From contig NZ_JXKG01000002.1 of NCBI RefSeq assembly GCF_001885735.1, positions 200,636-264,635 of the forward strand: a stretch of 64,000 bases of DNA. Direction: 5' to 3'. The stretch's first letter is position 1. The number at the start of each line of letters is the position of its first letter. Source of the DNA: Enterococcus canintestini (GTDB lineage: Bacteria > Bacillota > Bacilli > Lactobacillales > Enterococcaceae). The notes beneath the pieces were generated by a model. The model was given only the letters and a program-made list of their open reading frames with translations, made no database searches and was not told where the DNA came from. Made by a program: the position numbers and the translations under genes. Of the stretch, positions 40,486 through 49,706 are shown piece by piece.

Positions 40486-40542
40486 ACCCCAAGCTATCTC
40501 AGCTTTTGAAAGCACAGTAGAAGATAGTTTGGGCATTTTTAT
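40486..40542 (+). terminator. Terminator after the two small unknown genes
   Basis: CCCAAGCTATCT pairs with AGATAGTTTGGG (one G-U pair) around a 22-base loop, then CATTTTTATTT. Confidence 0.75.
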
Positions 40543-40563
40543 TTCAACTTAAGAAAAATTCAA

Positions 40564-40884
40564 TTATGATTTACTTTGAGGCTTAATTCGTTTATAGGCA
40601 CGAAAAATATTGATGATAACTAAAACGATACCAATAATTAGCGGTAAATAAAGTAACCAAATTGGATAATTCAACGCCAATATAGCACCTGTTTTATTTA
40701 GCTGGCTTTGCTCTTTTAAGGCATATTGTAGCACCTGGTAACTAAATGCAACCATAAAACCTGCGATAATAAATAAGACGAAGCCAAGATAGTGGATTTT
40801 GCTTTTTTTACGTAAGAATAAAATTAATGCATATAAAATAATTAGTGCAATAGGAACACCCAATGCAAAATATTCGTTTAACAT
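40564..40884 (-). CDS. Small membrane protein, three predicted helices, unknown
   Basis: From ATG 40884 (AGGAGGTG upstream) the 106 residues form three hydrophobic segments at about 6-24, 31-52 and 70-93, with basic loops (FLRKKSK) and a basic C-terminal tail (RAYKRIKPQSKS), giving an inside C terminus. The frame is open further upstream, but the RBS fixes this start. No known family is recognised. It is divergent from the VanZ-RDD gene, 95 bases apart, so both may share regulatory sequence. Confidence 0.7.
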   Translation of the reverse strand: MLNEYFALGVPIALIILYALILFLRKKSKIHYLGFVLFIIAGFMVAFSYQVLQYALKEQSQLNKTGAILALNYPIWLLYLPLIIGIVLVIINIFRAYKRIKPQSKS

Positions 40885-40978
40885 AATTGCACCTCCTGTA
40901 ATTATCATACGCCAAACTATTTTTTTTGGGAAATATTTCAAAATTTTATTTTCTCACCATAAAAGAAAGGATTTTTTT

Positions 40979-42130
40979 ATGTCTGCTTATATTGAACCCC
41001 TTAAAACTGCTTTACTTATTTTTCCTTTTTTAGCGTTGTTTATCTCATCTTTTTTCTTTATTTATGAATACCGTAAATTCGGGCGCTTTATTATTAGTCG
41101 AGCTATTATTTTGTATTCTTTTGTCTTTTATTTATTGTGTGCGTATTTTTTAGTGATTTTACCGTTACCGCCAATTAGTGAAGTCGCGCATTATGGTGGT
41201 CCTCATTATGAATTACATTTAGGCGCGTCGTTACATAACTTTTTAAGCCAAACGGTGTTAAAAATTGACGATCCTAGTACCTATCTACCAGCGATGCGTC
41301 AAGGTGTTTTTTTAGAACCGGTCTTTAATGTATTGCTTTTATTGCCATTTGGTGTTTATTTACGCTATTTCTTTGGTTTTTCATTAAAAAAGACTATTTT
41401 GGCTAGCTTTTTATTATCATTATTTTTTGAATTAACCCAACTAACTGGCTTGTACTTCATTTATCCACGGAATTATCGTCTAGCAGATGTGAATGATCTT
41501 TTTCATAATACGCTCGGGGGAACACTAGGTTATTTAGTGGAACCGTTGTTTGCGCTACTGCTACCAACACGGGAAAAATTGGAAGAAATAGCCTATGAAA
41601 AAGGAAAAGATGTAACTTTTTTTCGTCGTTTTGCTGCCTTTTTATTAGATTGGTTCATTATTTATTTCTTTACTTTTGTTTTGACTGTTATTTTACGTCT
41701 AGTAACAAATAGTTATTCGGATAAATATTTTGATTCACCACTGTGGTATTTTGTAACCATTCTTATTTATTTTATTTTCTTTAATTATTTGTTAAACGGC
41801 CAAACCCTAGGTAAAAAAATTGTGCGGATTCGGGTAGTAGAAAATAATCATCAACATATCACTTTGAAAGCTTTATTTATCCGCTATGGTTTGTTATACC
41901 TCATATATGGTGGTATCGGTCAAATTGGTGCACTTTTTGCTCCTTTAATCGGCGATAATAATCACTTCTTAGTGGGGATTGCCTCATTTATTACTATCGG
42001 TGCAACCATTATTCAGTTTTTATTTGTGATTAACGTTTTATGGGCAGTTATTCGTAAAAAGAGACAATTATTTTATGAAAAAAGAAGTGGAACTTATGTG
42101 ATTAGTACGATTTTGAAAAAAGAAATCTGA
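40979..42130 (+). CDS. VanZ-like and RDD-domain fused membrane protein
   Basis: The 383-residue protein has an N-terminal VanZ-like part (residues ~1-190: LVILPLPP, LLLPFGVYLRYFFG, then FELTQLTGLYFIYPRNYRLADVNDLFHNTLGG) and a C-terminal RDD part (residues ~215-375: FLLDWFIIYF and GQTLGKKIVRIRVV). VanZ of vancomycin-resistance transposons gives low-level teicoplanin resistance; chromosomal VanZ-like proteins are common and their role is unclear. RDD proteins are linked to ion transport. ATG 40979 has AGAAAGGA about seven bases upstream; the long open frame upstream is ignored. About eight membrane helices are expected. Confidence 0.85.
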   Translation: MSAYIEPLKTALLIFPFLALFISSFFFIYEYRKFGRFIISRAIILYSFVFYLLCAYFLVILPLPPISEVAHYGGPHYELHLGASLHNFLSQTVLKIDDPSTYLPAMRQGVFLEPVFNVLLLLPFGVYLRYFFGFSLKKTILASFLLSLFFELTQLTGLYFIYPRNYRLADVNDLFHNTLGGTLGYLVEPLFALLLPTREKLEEIAYEKGKDVTFFRRFAAFLLDWFIIYFFTFVLTVILRLVTNSYSDKYFDSPLWYFVTILIYFIFFNYLLNGQTLGKKIVRIRVVENNHQHITLKALFIRYGLLYLIYGGIGQIGALFAPLIGDNNHFLVGIASFITIGATIIQFLFVINVLWAVIRKKRQLFYEKRSGTYVISTILKKEI

Positions 42131-42155
42131 CGGCAGAAACCTTTTGTGCTATAAT
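42127..42155 (+). promoter_or_regulatory. Promoter of the DEAD-box helicase gene
   Basis: CTGACG (42127-42132) and an extended -10 TGCTATAAT (TATAAT at 42150-42155) are spaced by 17 bases. The -35 overlaps the stop codon of the VanZ-RDD gene. Confidence 0.6.
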
Positions 42156-42187
42156 CCCTAAGAACATTATGAAAAGAAGGTGGAAAC

Positions 42188-43537
42188 ATGCAATTTAAGG
42201 ATTTTCAATTTAAGCCCTTTATATATGAAGCTCTTAAAGAAAAGAATTTTGAACAACCAACTGAAGTTCAGGCGCGGCTTATTCCAGTTATTCAACAAAA
42301 CAGAAGCGTAGTGGGACAATCTCAAACTGGTACTGGTAAGACCCATACATTTTTACTACCCTTATTGGATAAAGTTGATCCTACTAATGAGAGTGCCCAA
42401 GTTGTTATTACTGCACCAAGTCGTGAACTAGCCAATCAAATTTATATTGCAGCAAAACAGATTGCCGCTTTTTCAAACCCTGTGATTCGCGTTAGTAACT
42501 TTGTAGGGGGGACAGATAAACAACGACAAATTGATAAATTACAGCACCAACAACCTCATGTCGTAATTGGTACGCCAGGACGTTTATTGGATATGATTAA
42601 TGAACAAGCTCTGTTTATCCATAAAGCATTTGCTTTTGTAGTTGATGAAGCGGATATGACACTAGACATGGGCTTTTTACAAGAAGTCGATCAAATCGCT
42701 AGCCGTTTACCAGAGAAAGTACAAATTTTAGTCTTTTCGGCTACCATCCCAGAAAAGTTACGGCCATTTTTAAAAAAATATTTAGAAAATCCGGTCATTG
42801 AAGCCATTCAACCTAAAGCGGTCATCGCCGAATCAATTGACAATTGGTTGATTGCCACAAAAGGCAAAGATAAAAATCGGCTGATTTATCAGTTATTAAC
42901 TATTGGTCATCCTTATATGGCATTAGTTTTTGCTAACACGAAACAACGGGTGGATGAAATCAGTGACTATTTAAAAGAACAAGGACTAAAAGTTGCGAAG
43001 GTGCATGGCGATATTACTCCGCGCGAACGAAAACGGATTATGCGCAGTATTCAAAACATGGATTATCAATATGTTGTTGCCACGGATTTGGCCGCTAGAG
43101 GAATTGATATTGAAGGTGTATCTCACGTTATCAATGCCGAAATTCCTAACGATTTGGAATTTTTCATTCATCGTGTTGGTCGGACAGGACGCAGTAATCT
43201 TGAAGGAACTGCCATCACATTGTATAGTCCTCAAGATGAAGAAAAAGTCGCTGCTATTGAAAAAATTGGGGTAACTTTCAAACCAAAAGAAATTAAAAAT
43301 GGCGAAATTGTGGATAGCTATGATCGTAACCGTCGTAAAAAGCGGGAGCAAACTAAAAAAGAGGAACTTGATCCTACGTTAATTGGTTTGGTGAAAAAGA
43401 AAAAGAAAAAAATCAAACCAGGCTATAAGAAAAAAATTCAATGGGCTGTAGATAAAGATAAAAAGCAAAAACGCAAAATTGAAAAACGCCAACAGTTACG
43501 GACAGCTCGTAAACACAAGAAAAAATCAAGTCAGTAA
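42188..43537 (+). CDS. cshB: DEAD-box RNA helicase, CshB type
   Basis: The 449-residue ATP-dependent RNA helicase has the full motif set: Q motif near residue 23, Walker A SQTGTGKT (45-52), PSRELA, DEAD in VDEADMTLDMGF near 153, SAT in VFSATIP, and the C-terminal ATDLAARGID and HRVGRTGR. The last 90 residues are very Lys/Arg-rich and likely bind RNA. Length and tail fit CshB, a cold-shock and RNA-decay helicase of Firmicutes, rather than CshA, which is longer. AGAAGGTGG precedes the ATG. It is monocistronic. Confidence 0.9.
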   Translation: MQFKDFQFKPFIYEALKEKNFEQPTEVQARLIPVIQQNRSVVGQSQTGTGKTHTFLLPLLDKVDPTNESAQVVITAPSRELANQIYIAAKQIAAFSNPVIRVSNFVGGTDKQRQIDKLQHQQPHVVIGTPGRLLDMINEQALFIHKAFAFVVDEADMTLDMGFLQEVDQIASRLPEKVQILVFSATIPEKLRPFLKKYLENPVIEAIQPKAVIAESIDNWLIATKGKDKNRLIYQLLTIGHPYMALVFANTKQRVDEISDYLKEQGLKVAKVHGDITPRERKRIMRSIQNMDYQYVVATDLAARGIDIEGVSHVINAEIPNDLEFFIHRVGRTGRSNLEGTAITLYSPQDEEKVAAIEKIGVTFKPKEIKNGEIVDSYDRNRRKKREQTKKEELDPTLIGLVKKKKKKIKPGYKKKIQWAVDKDKKQKRKIEKRQQLRTARKHKKKSSQ

Positions 43538-43644
43538 CAGAAATTGATGTAAGAGAAGTAGTCAAATTAAGAAGTACGTAAAAATTGTACGAAAACTACT
43601 GCTTAAATTTTTGCGAAATTTCGGGTTGTTATAAGCTGAAGTTA

Positions 43645-43671
43645 TTACTTTAACACCGCTTATTTGTAAAA
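43645..43671 (+). repeat. Short intergenic repeat, copy 2
   Basis: This segment matches bases 938-967 with three substitutions and one three-base gap and again sits immediately before a hairpin terminator. Confidence 0.45.
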
Positions 43672-43674
43672 GAT

Positions 43675-43709
43675 GAGGGATGACATGATTTTGTCATCCC
43701 TCGTTTTTG
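43675..43709. terminator. Terminator between the helicase and GNAT genes
   Basis: GAGGGATGACA pairs perfectly with TGTCATCCCTC around a six-base loop, then GTTTTTG. It separates convergent genes. The preceding 130 bases contain only structured AT-rich sequence. Confidence 0.88.
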
Positions 43710-43775
43710 TTGTACAAAAAATTGTCTGAGGCTCACACTAAAGAGCTATCTACTATTTTAGCATTTCTTATCTTC

Positions 43776-44228
43776 TTAGTATCCGTTTGTAACCTCGGTT
43801 AAAATTTTTTCCATTTTTTGGCACCAAATACCGTCTTCTAAATAAGGGGCACTCACGATTTGATAGCCGCTGTTGAGATAAAAGGGGATTGCGGTGAGTT
43901 CTGCTGATAGTATCGTCCGCTGGTAGCCATCTTTAATCGCCTGCTTTTCGTAAAATGCAAGTAATTTTTTACCAAAGCCTTTTTTTCGCCACTTTTTTGT
44001 GACACAAAAACGATCTGGTTGAATTGTATTTTCATTAAGAGCTTGATAACGAATTGTAGCGATTGCTTCTTTGTTGTGAAAGTAAACAAAATAACGTGCA
44101 AGCTCATCGTCGTGTTGATCAAATTCTAATTCTGGTGGAATTTTTTGTTCCAAGACAAAAACGCGGTATCGAATTGAAAAAGCTGCAGCTTGCAAATAAC
44201 TCGCTGATCCAAAAGAAATTTTATCCAT
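43776..44228 (-). CDS. GNAT family N-acetyltransferase
   Basis: The 150-residue protein has the GNAT fold: an early IRYRVFVLEQ block as in ElaA/YjcF-type enzymes, then the acetyl-CoA-binding segment VTKKWRKKGFGKKLL with the R/K-x-x-G-x-G/F-K pattern. The C-terminal FYLNSGYQIVSAPYLEDGI is typical of the group. The substrate is unknown. ATG 44228 has TTGGAG seven bases upstream; that same TTG opens a frame four codons longer and is unlikely to be the start. Confidence 0.85.
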   Translation of the reverse strand: MDKISFGSASYLQAAAFSIRYRVFVLEQKIPPELEFDQHDDELARYFVYFHNKEAIATIRYQALNENTIQPDRFCVTKKWRKKGFGKKLLAFYEKQAIKDGYQRTILSAELTAIPFYLNSGYQIVSAPYLEDGIWCQKMEKILTEVTNGY

Positions 44229-44243
44229 AATGTACTCCAATCA

Positions 44244-44252
44244 TGCTATACT
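44244..44252 (+). promoter_or_regulatory. Extended -10 promoter for the FGE-like gene
   Basis: TGCTATACT is an extended -10 about 60 bases before the gene; no clear -35 is seen. Confidence 0.4.
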
Positions 44253-44311
44253 TAATTTTAGCAAGTTTTCTTAAGGGTAACATGAAAAGAAACTGGTGAA
44301 GGAGAATTTCG

Positions 44312-45367
44312 ATGAATTTATTTGAAATGCTACATTGGAATAACTGGAAAAATTTAACCGACGAGACAAAAATTCAGGCTTTTCAACAAGTCTTAATGTA
44401 TTTTGTCAGTCCCTTAAAAGAAATAACGAATCTTGAACTTTTAACTTACCAATTAGACGGCGTAAAATGTCGGACATTTGAGCTGGAAATTGATGGAGAA
44501 GCTTTTGTTTTTGTGCCTGGACAAAACGAAGCAATTTTAGGCTGGGATCTAGGTGTACAAGGTTTAGCGAGTAGTGCGTGGGCGACTACTGAAAAGACTG
44601 TTTTGACAGAAGACGACAAACGGATTGTCGCTGAATATCAGTTGAAAAATATCGATGACTGGGATTTATTTGTAGATATACATACTTCGCCATTACGAAA
44701 GAAAAACATCCCTCCTATGTTGGTTCAAAAACACGCTTTGCCCGCTGGGACGCGGTATTTAGGCATGTTAGATACTATTACAGGTGAATTCACTGGAAAC
44801 ATGGAAAAATTTAGTATGCTTGAAAGAAAAATTAAAGCACAATTTACAGCTCCGAAAACTTTTCAAGAAAGCTTAAATTATTCATTGCCGTATCATATCT
44901 TAGTGCCAAATGAATTTTATTTAGAAATTGCCGATGGAACAGATAGCTATTATGTATTTGAACATTTTGATTGTACCCAACAAACTTTAATCAAAACGAT
45001 TCAAAAAGACGGTTTTGATTTACTGAGTGAAGACCAGTGGGAATTTATGGTAGGTGGGGCTACCCGTAAGTTATTCCGTTGGGGGAATGCAGCTGATGTG
45101 GATCAAAGCTATTGGGGCAAACAGGTGAAAATGCTAAAAGAAGGTCCCAATATGTTTGGGGTAGTCATTAACGGTGGGGCAAATCGTTACGAGTTAACGA
45201 CTGAGCCTATCTTAAAAATGGATCATAACCAAAAAAGTGCCATTGCTTTGTTGACATTACTACCAGAAGCAACGTATTATCGCGCTAATCGTCGCTTAAA
45301 AGCCGATGAAAATTTAACACCACAAGATTTTTTATATCGTAAAGCAATTTTAATAGAATTAGATTAA
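44312..45367 (+). CDS. Unknown protein with formylglycine-generating-enzyme-like segment
   Basis: The 351-residue cytosolic protein is not of a family I can name. Around residues 237-262 it reads FDLLSEDQWEFMVGG followed by FRWGN, closely following the RLPTEAEWEYAARGG...WGN core of formylglycine-generating (FGE-sulfatase) domains, which share a C-type-lectin-like fold. The two catalytic cysteines of true FGE enzymes are missing: the only cysteines are in VKCR near residue 50 and FDCT near 222. It may therefore use the fold for binding rather than oxidation. GAAGGAG precedes the ATG. It lies alone between a GNAT gene and the alaS leader. Confidence 0.65.
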   Translation: MNLFEMLHWNNWKNLTDETKIQAFQQVLMYFVSPLKEITNLELLTYQLDGVKCRTFELEIDGEAFVFVPGQNEAILGWDLGVQGLASSAWATTEKTVLTEDDKRIVAEYQLKNIDDWDLFVDIHTSPLRKKNIPPMLVQKHALPAGTRYLGMLDTITGEFTGNMEKFSMLERKIKAQFTAPKTFQESLNYSLPYHILVPNEFYLEIADGTDSYYVFEHFDCTQQTLIKTIQKDGFDLLSEDQWEFMVGGATRKLFRWGNAADVDQSYWGKQVKMLKEGPNMFGVVINGGANRYELTTEPILKMDHNQKSAIALLTLLPEATYYRANRRLKADENLTPQDFLYRKAILIELD

Positions 45368-45371
45368 ATCG

Positions 45372-45400
45372 TTGACAAGTATGGGTTTGTCACCTATACT
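45372..45400 (+). promoter_or_regulatory. alaS promoter
   Basis: A perfect TTGACA (45372-45377), 17 bases, TATACT (45395-45400). It starts just after the preceding stop codon and drives the T-box leader. Confidence 0.92.
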
Positions 45401-45405
45401 TTGTA

Positions 45406-45622
45406 GGGAAAAAGGATATGACCAGACAGTTACTTTGTTACAGAAAGCTTTTATTTGCTGAGAAAAAGCACAAATCTGTTTGTAGTTGCTCCCTTTTTTA
45501 TTTCAGTAGCAATACTGACGCAACTCTGCGTTATGGAGCTTAAGAGGTAATGAATGACATCATTGCAAACAAGGTGGTACCGCGGTTTTCGTCCTTGTCT
45601 TGCAGTGGTGTCTTATTTTTTT
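45406..45622 (+). promoter_or_regulatory. T-box leader, alanine specific
   Basis: The leader senses uncharged tRNA(Ala). The T-box sequence AGGTGGTACCGCGG is at 45572-45585, followed by CGTCCTTG. Stem I has a base formed by AAAAAGG pairing with CCTTTTTT (about 45492-45498), and GCT at 45488-45490 lies just above the 3' strand of that base, where the specifier codon belongs; GCU is an alanine codon. A competing terminator pairs GACATCATTGCAAACAAGG-type sequence (45556 on) with CCTTGTCTTGCAGTGGTGTC (to 45612), followed by TTATTTTTTTT. Confidence 0.93.
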
Positions 45623-45640
45623 TGGAAAGTAGGAGAAATG

Positions 45641-48283
45641 ATGAAAGAATTATCTAGCGGCCAAGTCCGCCAAATGTTTTTAGACTTCTTTAAGTCAAAA
45701 GGACATAGTGTTGAACCTAGCGCATCTTTAGTTCCAGTTAATGATCCCACTCTTTTGTGGATTAACTCTGGGGTAGCTACGCTAAAAAAATATTTTGATG
45801 GATCTGTCGTGCCGGAAAATCCCCGCATCACTAACGCGCAAAAATCGATTCGGACAAATGATATTGAAAACGTTGGGAAAACTGCTCGTCATCATACTAT
45901 GTTTGAAATGTTAGGTAATTTCTCAATTGGTGATTATTTCAAAAAAGAAGCGATTCATTGGGCTTGGGAATTTTTAACCGATGAAAAGTGGATGGCTTTT
46001 GATCCGGAAAAATTATATGTTACTGTTTATCCAAAAGATATAGAAGCAAAACGAATTTGGCATGAAGAAGTTGGTCTTCCTTTAGATCATATTGTTGAAA
46101 TTGAGGATAATTTCTGGGATATTGGCGCAGGTCCTAGTGGTCCAGACACTGAAATTTTTTATGATCGTGGTGAAGAATTTAACGATTTGGCTGCTGACGA
46201 TCCAGAAAATTATCCTGGTGGAGAAAACGAACGCTATTTAGAAATTTGGAACTTAGTCTTTTCTGAATTTAATCACAAGCCAGATGATACGTATGAACCA
46301 CTACCACATAAAAATATTGATACGGGCATGGGGTTAGAACGGATGGTTTCCATCGTTCAAAATGCACCAACAAACTTTGAAACTGATTTATTTATGCCAA
46401 TAATTAAAGAAGTTGAAACTTTAAGTGGTAAATTCCAATACGGAGACGCACCACAAACAGATATTTCTTTTAAAGTTATCGCCGACCATATTCGTGCATT
46501 AGCCTTTGCTATTGGAGATGGTGCACTACCTTCAAATGAAGGACGGGGCTATGTTTTACGTCGTTTGTTACGTCGAGCTGTTATGCATGGTAAAAAATTA
46601 GGTATTGATCAAGCTTTCTTGTATAAATTAGTTCCAGTTGTAGGCAAAATCATGGACAGCTATTACCCTGAAATATTGGAACAACAAGAGTTTATTGAAA
46701 AAGTAATTCGGACAGAAGAAGAACGTTTCCACGAAACAATCAATGAAGGGTTGGAAATTTTAACGCAAGTCATTGAAAAAGTGAAGGCTGAGAAAAAAGA
46801 TACATTAAGTGGCGAAGATATTTTCAAATTATATGACACTTATGGTTTCCCAGTAGAATTAACTGAAGAAGTTGCCGAAGATGAAGGCTTAAAAGTAGAC
46901 CATGCTGGTTTTGAAGCCCAAATGCAAGCACAAAGAGAACGGGCTCGTGCTGCTCGCAGTACGGATGCGTCAATGGGAGTACAATCTGCTTTATTGACCG
47001 AAATTAAAGTCGATAGTAAATTTGTGGGTTATGCTAACTATGAAACTGAAAGTGAATTACTGGTTGTCATTCAAGATGAAGCTGTTGTTAGTGAAGTGAA
47101 GACTGGCGAGGCCCAATTAATTTTTGCCCAAACACCATTTTATGCTGAAATGGGTGGACAAGTTGCGGATACTGGTATGATTTGTGATTTAGAAGGTAAT
47201 ATTGTGGCAGAAGTGCATGATGTGAAAAAAGCACCAAACGGTCAATTTTTACACACTGTGACAGTCAAAGCACCGGTGACTGAAGGAACGACTTACTTCT
47301 TACAAATTAATGTGGGGCGCCGTAATCGAATCATCAAAAACCATACTGCAACCCATTTATTGCACAAAGCATTAAAAGAAGTCTTAGGAAATCACGCTAA
47401 CCAAGCTGGTTCATTAGTAGCACCAGGTCATTTACGTTTTGATTTTACTCATTTTGGTCAAGTAACTACAGAAGAGTTGCGTCAAATGGAAGCAATTGTT
47501 AACCAAAAAATTTGGGAAGCTCTTCCAGTTGTAACGATTGAAACAGACATCGATACTGCAAAAGGAATGGGGGCGATGGCTCTCTTTGGCGAAAAATATG
47601 GTCATGACGTGCGGGTAGTAAATATTGCGGATTGGTCTATTGAACTTTGTGGGGGGACTCATGTTGCCAATACAGAAGATATCGGTATTTTTAAAATCGT
47701 TGCAGAATCTGGTATCGGAGCAGGTGTACGCCGGATTGAAGCAGTAACAAGTAAAGAAGCTTATGAATTACTTTATAGCGAAGAAACACAACTAAAAGAA
47801 ATTGCGACAATTGTGAAGTCACCGCAATTAAAAGAAGTCGTTACAAAAACAGAACAATTACAACAACAGTTAAAAGATTTACAAAAAGAAAATGAACAGC
47901 TTGCAAGTAAGTTGGCAAATCAACAAGCAGGGGACGTTTTCAAAAATGTTGAAACTGTAAATGGCATCTCATTTATCGCAGCGGAAGTAAAAGTTAAAGA
48001 TATGAACCAATTACGTCAATTAGCAGACCAATGGAAACAAAAAGCTGCTTCTGATGTTTTAGTATTAGCAAATGCGAGTGATCAAAAAGTTAATTTATTG
48101 GCAGCAATGTCGCCAGAGGCTGTAGCCCGTGGCTTAAAAGCAGGGGATTTAATTAAGACGATTGCTCCGCTTGTCGGTGGCGGCGGCGGTGGCCGACCAG
48201 ATATGGCACAAGCCGGTGGCAAAAAACCAGCAGGAATTAAAGACGCTTTGGCAAAAGTAGCTGAGTTTTTACAACAAGCGTAA
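45641..48283 (+). CDS. alaS: Alanyl-tRNA synthetase
   Basis: AlaRS charges tRNA(Ala) and edits mischarged Ser/Gly. The 880-residue protein has the class II catalytic core ([35 protein letters not shown]), the editing domain zinc motifs [11 protein letters not shown] and CGGTHV, and the C-Ala domain with the glycine-rich [15 protein letters not shown]. Two ATGs are adjacent; the second (45641) is five bases after AGGAG. The frame is open back to 45554, but that stretch is the T-box and terminator. Transcription is under the alanine T-box. Confidence 0.97.
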   Translation: MKELSSGQVRQMFLDFFKSKGHSVEPSASLVPVNDPTLLWINSGVATLKKYFDGSVVPENPRITNAQKSIRTNDIENVGKTARHHTMFEMLGNFSIGDYFKKEAIHWAWEFLTDEKWMAFDPEKLYVTVYPKDIEAKRIWHEEVGLPLDHIVEIEDNFWDIGAGPSGPDTEIFYDRGEEFNDLAADDPENYPGGENERYLEIWNLVFSEFNHKPDDTYEPLPHKNIDTGMGLERMVSIVQNAPTNFETDLFMPIIKEVETLSGKFQYGDAPQTDISFKVIADHIRALAFAIGDGALPSNEGRGYVLRRLLRRAVMHGKKLGIDQAFLYKLVPVVGKIMDSYYPEILEQQEFIEKVIRTEEERFHETINEGLEILTQVIEKVKAEKKDTLSGEDIFKLYDTYGFPVELTEEVAEDEGLKVDHAGFEAQMQAQRERARAARSTDASMGVQSALLTEIKVDSKFVGYANYETESELLVVIQDEAVVSEVKTGEAQLIFAQTPFYAEMGGQVADTGMICDLEGNIVAEVHDVKKAPNGQFLHTVTVKAPVTEGTTYFLQINVGRRNRIIKNHTATHLLHKALKEVLGNHANQAGSLVAPGHLRFDFTHFGQVTTEELRQMEAIVNQKIWEALPVVTIETDIDTAKGMGAMALFGEKYGHDVRVVNIADWSIELCGGTHVANTEDIGIFKIVAESGIGAGVRRIEAVTSKEAYELLYSEETQLKEIATIVKSPQLKEVVTKTEQLQQQLKDLQKENEQLASKLANQQAGDVFKNVETVNGISFIAAEVKVKDMNQLRQLADQWKQKAASDVLVLANASDQKVNLLAAMSPEAVARGLKAGDLIKTIAPLVGGGGGGRPDMAQAGGKKPAGIKDALAKVAEFLQQA

Positions 48284-48315
48284 CAAACTACTAAATTAGA
48301 ATAATAGCTCGTTTT

Positions 48316-48391
48316 ATAACCCGAAATATGGCTGAATTTACTGTTTTGTCTCTTTGAGGCAAAACAAGAAATTAGCTTATATTCGGGTTAT
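48316..48391. repeat. Long near-perfect hairpin element after alaS
   Basis: The outer arms ATAACCCGAAATAT and ATATTCGGGTTAT pair with a single bulge. Inside them GGCTGAATTT and AAATTAGCTT pair with G-U pairs and one bulge, and TGTTTTG pairs with CAAAACA around an apical loop. The whole 76 bases can fold as one hairpin. There is no run of T after it, so it may be a structured RNA, a stabiliser or a MITE-like remnant rather than a standard terminator. The 137 bases after it hold no gene. Confidence 0.6.
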
Positions 48392-48528
48392 TATTGTGGA
48401 GATGACTTAACTTACCACAAGAGCACATGATAATCTAACAATCATTTGTCAAATATTGCCTTTAGTTTGTTTGAAAGTGATAAAAAGGGTAAAATGAAGA
48501 GAAGTTTTGGTTAAGGAGTTTTAAAGAA

Positions 48529-49674
48529 ATGCTGAATTATTTTATGAAAAAAATCACAAAAAATAATCCGAATAAAAATCGAACTTCTTTTGGTTTTTTA
48601 GCCGGAAGTTTAGGGCTAGTTTCAAATGGTCTTTTATTTATTATGAAATTTTTGATTGGTCTTTTTGCCCAAAGTGTTTCCATTATGGCCGATGCCATTA
48701 ATAGTTTAAGTGATACGGCGTCTTCTGTTTTAACTTTAGTTGGTTTTCGGATTGCAGCTAAGCCCGCAGATAAAGAACACCCCTATGGGCATGAGCGTTT
48801 TGAATATATTAGTGGTTTTATGATCTCAATTATTATTACTTTTGTCGGTTTTCAATTTCTCATTTCTTCGGTTGAAAAAATTCTTGATCCAAGTAAGATC
48901 AAACTTTCGCCTTTAGTTTTTATTATTTTAGTGTTGTCAATTGTAATTAAAATTTGGCAAAGTTTAATGTATAAAAAAATAGCGGGTGAAATTAATTCAG
49001 AGACCCTTAAAGCCACGGCACAAGATAGTTTAAATGATGTAATTACGACTGCAGCTGTTTTAATTTCAGCCTTTATCGAGTTATTTACCGGACTACATGT
49101 CGATGGTTGGATGGGGCTTTTCATTGCATTATATATTTTATACAGTGGCTTAAAAATGGTAAAAGAATTCATCGATGAATTACTAGGAAGTCGCCCCAGT
49201 GCAGAAGAAATTTTAGTAATGGAACAACACTTAAATGATGTTCCTGAAATTTTAGGATATCACGATTTATTAGTCCACAGTTATGGACCTAAAAGCCAGT
49301 TCGCTACTGTTCATATTGAAGTAGACGATACGTGGAGTCTAAATTATGCTCATGACCTTATTAATAAAATTGAAAAAGACTTTCGCGAAAATTTGAAAGT
49401 TGAATTGGTGTGTCACTTAGATCCCGTGGCTGTTAAAAGTCCAGAGTATCAACAAAAATGGGAAATTGTGAAGGCAGCAATCACAGCGCTGAATCTGAAC
49501 TTACGGGTACATGATTTTCGGATTGAAAAAAATCAACTGTCTTTTGATGTTGTGGTGCCACCTAATTGTCCCCAATCTGACTTAGCAATTCGGCAACAAC
49601 TAACAGAATATTTGACTGCGCAATTAGGTGAAGTCACACTTGAAATTACTTTTGATCACAATTACTTATTATAA
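48529..49674 (+). CDS. Cation diffusion facilitator (CDF) metal exporter
   Basis: CDF proteins export divalent metals such as Zn, Mn or Fe in exchange for protons. The 381-residue protein has six expected membrane helices. Metal-site motifs MADAINSLSDT (helix 2) and KEHPYGHERFEY (helix 2-3 loop) are present, and TAQDSLNDV in helix 5 gives the second D pair. A cytoplasmic CDF-C domain follows, then a second ferredoxin-like tail of about 90 residues. The DxxxD pattern suits Zn/Mn/Fe; the metal is not assignable by sight. AAGGAG precedes the first ATG at 48529; another lies at 48544. Confidence 0.9.
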   Translation: MLNYFMKKITKNNPNKNRTSFGFLAGSLGLVSNGLLFIMKFLIGLFAQSVSIMADAINSLSDTASSVLTLVGFRIAAKPADKEHPYGHERFEYISGFMISIIITFVGFQFLISSVEKILDPSKIKLSPLVFIILVLSIVIKIWQSLMYKKIAGEINSETLKATAQDSLNDVITTAAVLISAFIELFTGLHVDGWMGLFIALYILYSGLKMVKEFIDELLGSRPSAEEILVMEQHLNDVPEILGYHDLLVHSYGPKSQFATVHIEVDDTWSLNYAHDLINKIEKDFRENLKVELVCHLDPVAVKSPEYQQKWEIVKAAITALNLNLRVHDFRIEKNQLSFDVVVPPNCPQSDLAIRQQLTEYLTAQLGEVTLEITFDHNYLL

Positions 49675-49706
49675 AAGCAAGCTTTTATTTGAAAGGAGCC
49701 TACTTT

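Noticed and set aside
45554-45640. N-terminal extension of alaS by 29 codons
   Set aside because: These bases are the T-box antiterminator and terminator; the encoded residues are artefacts and the good ribosome binding site lies at 45631.
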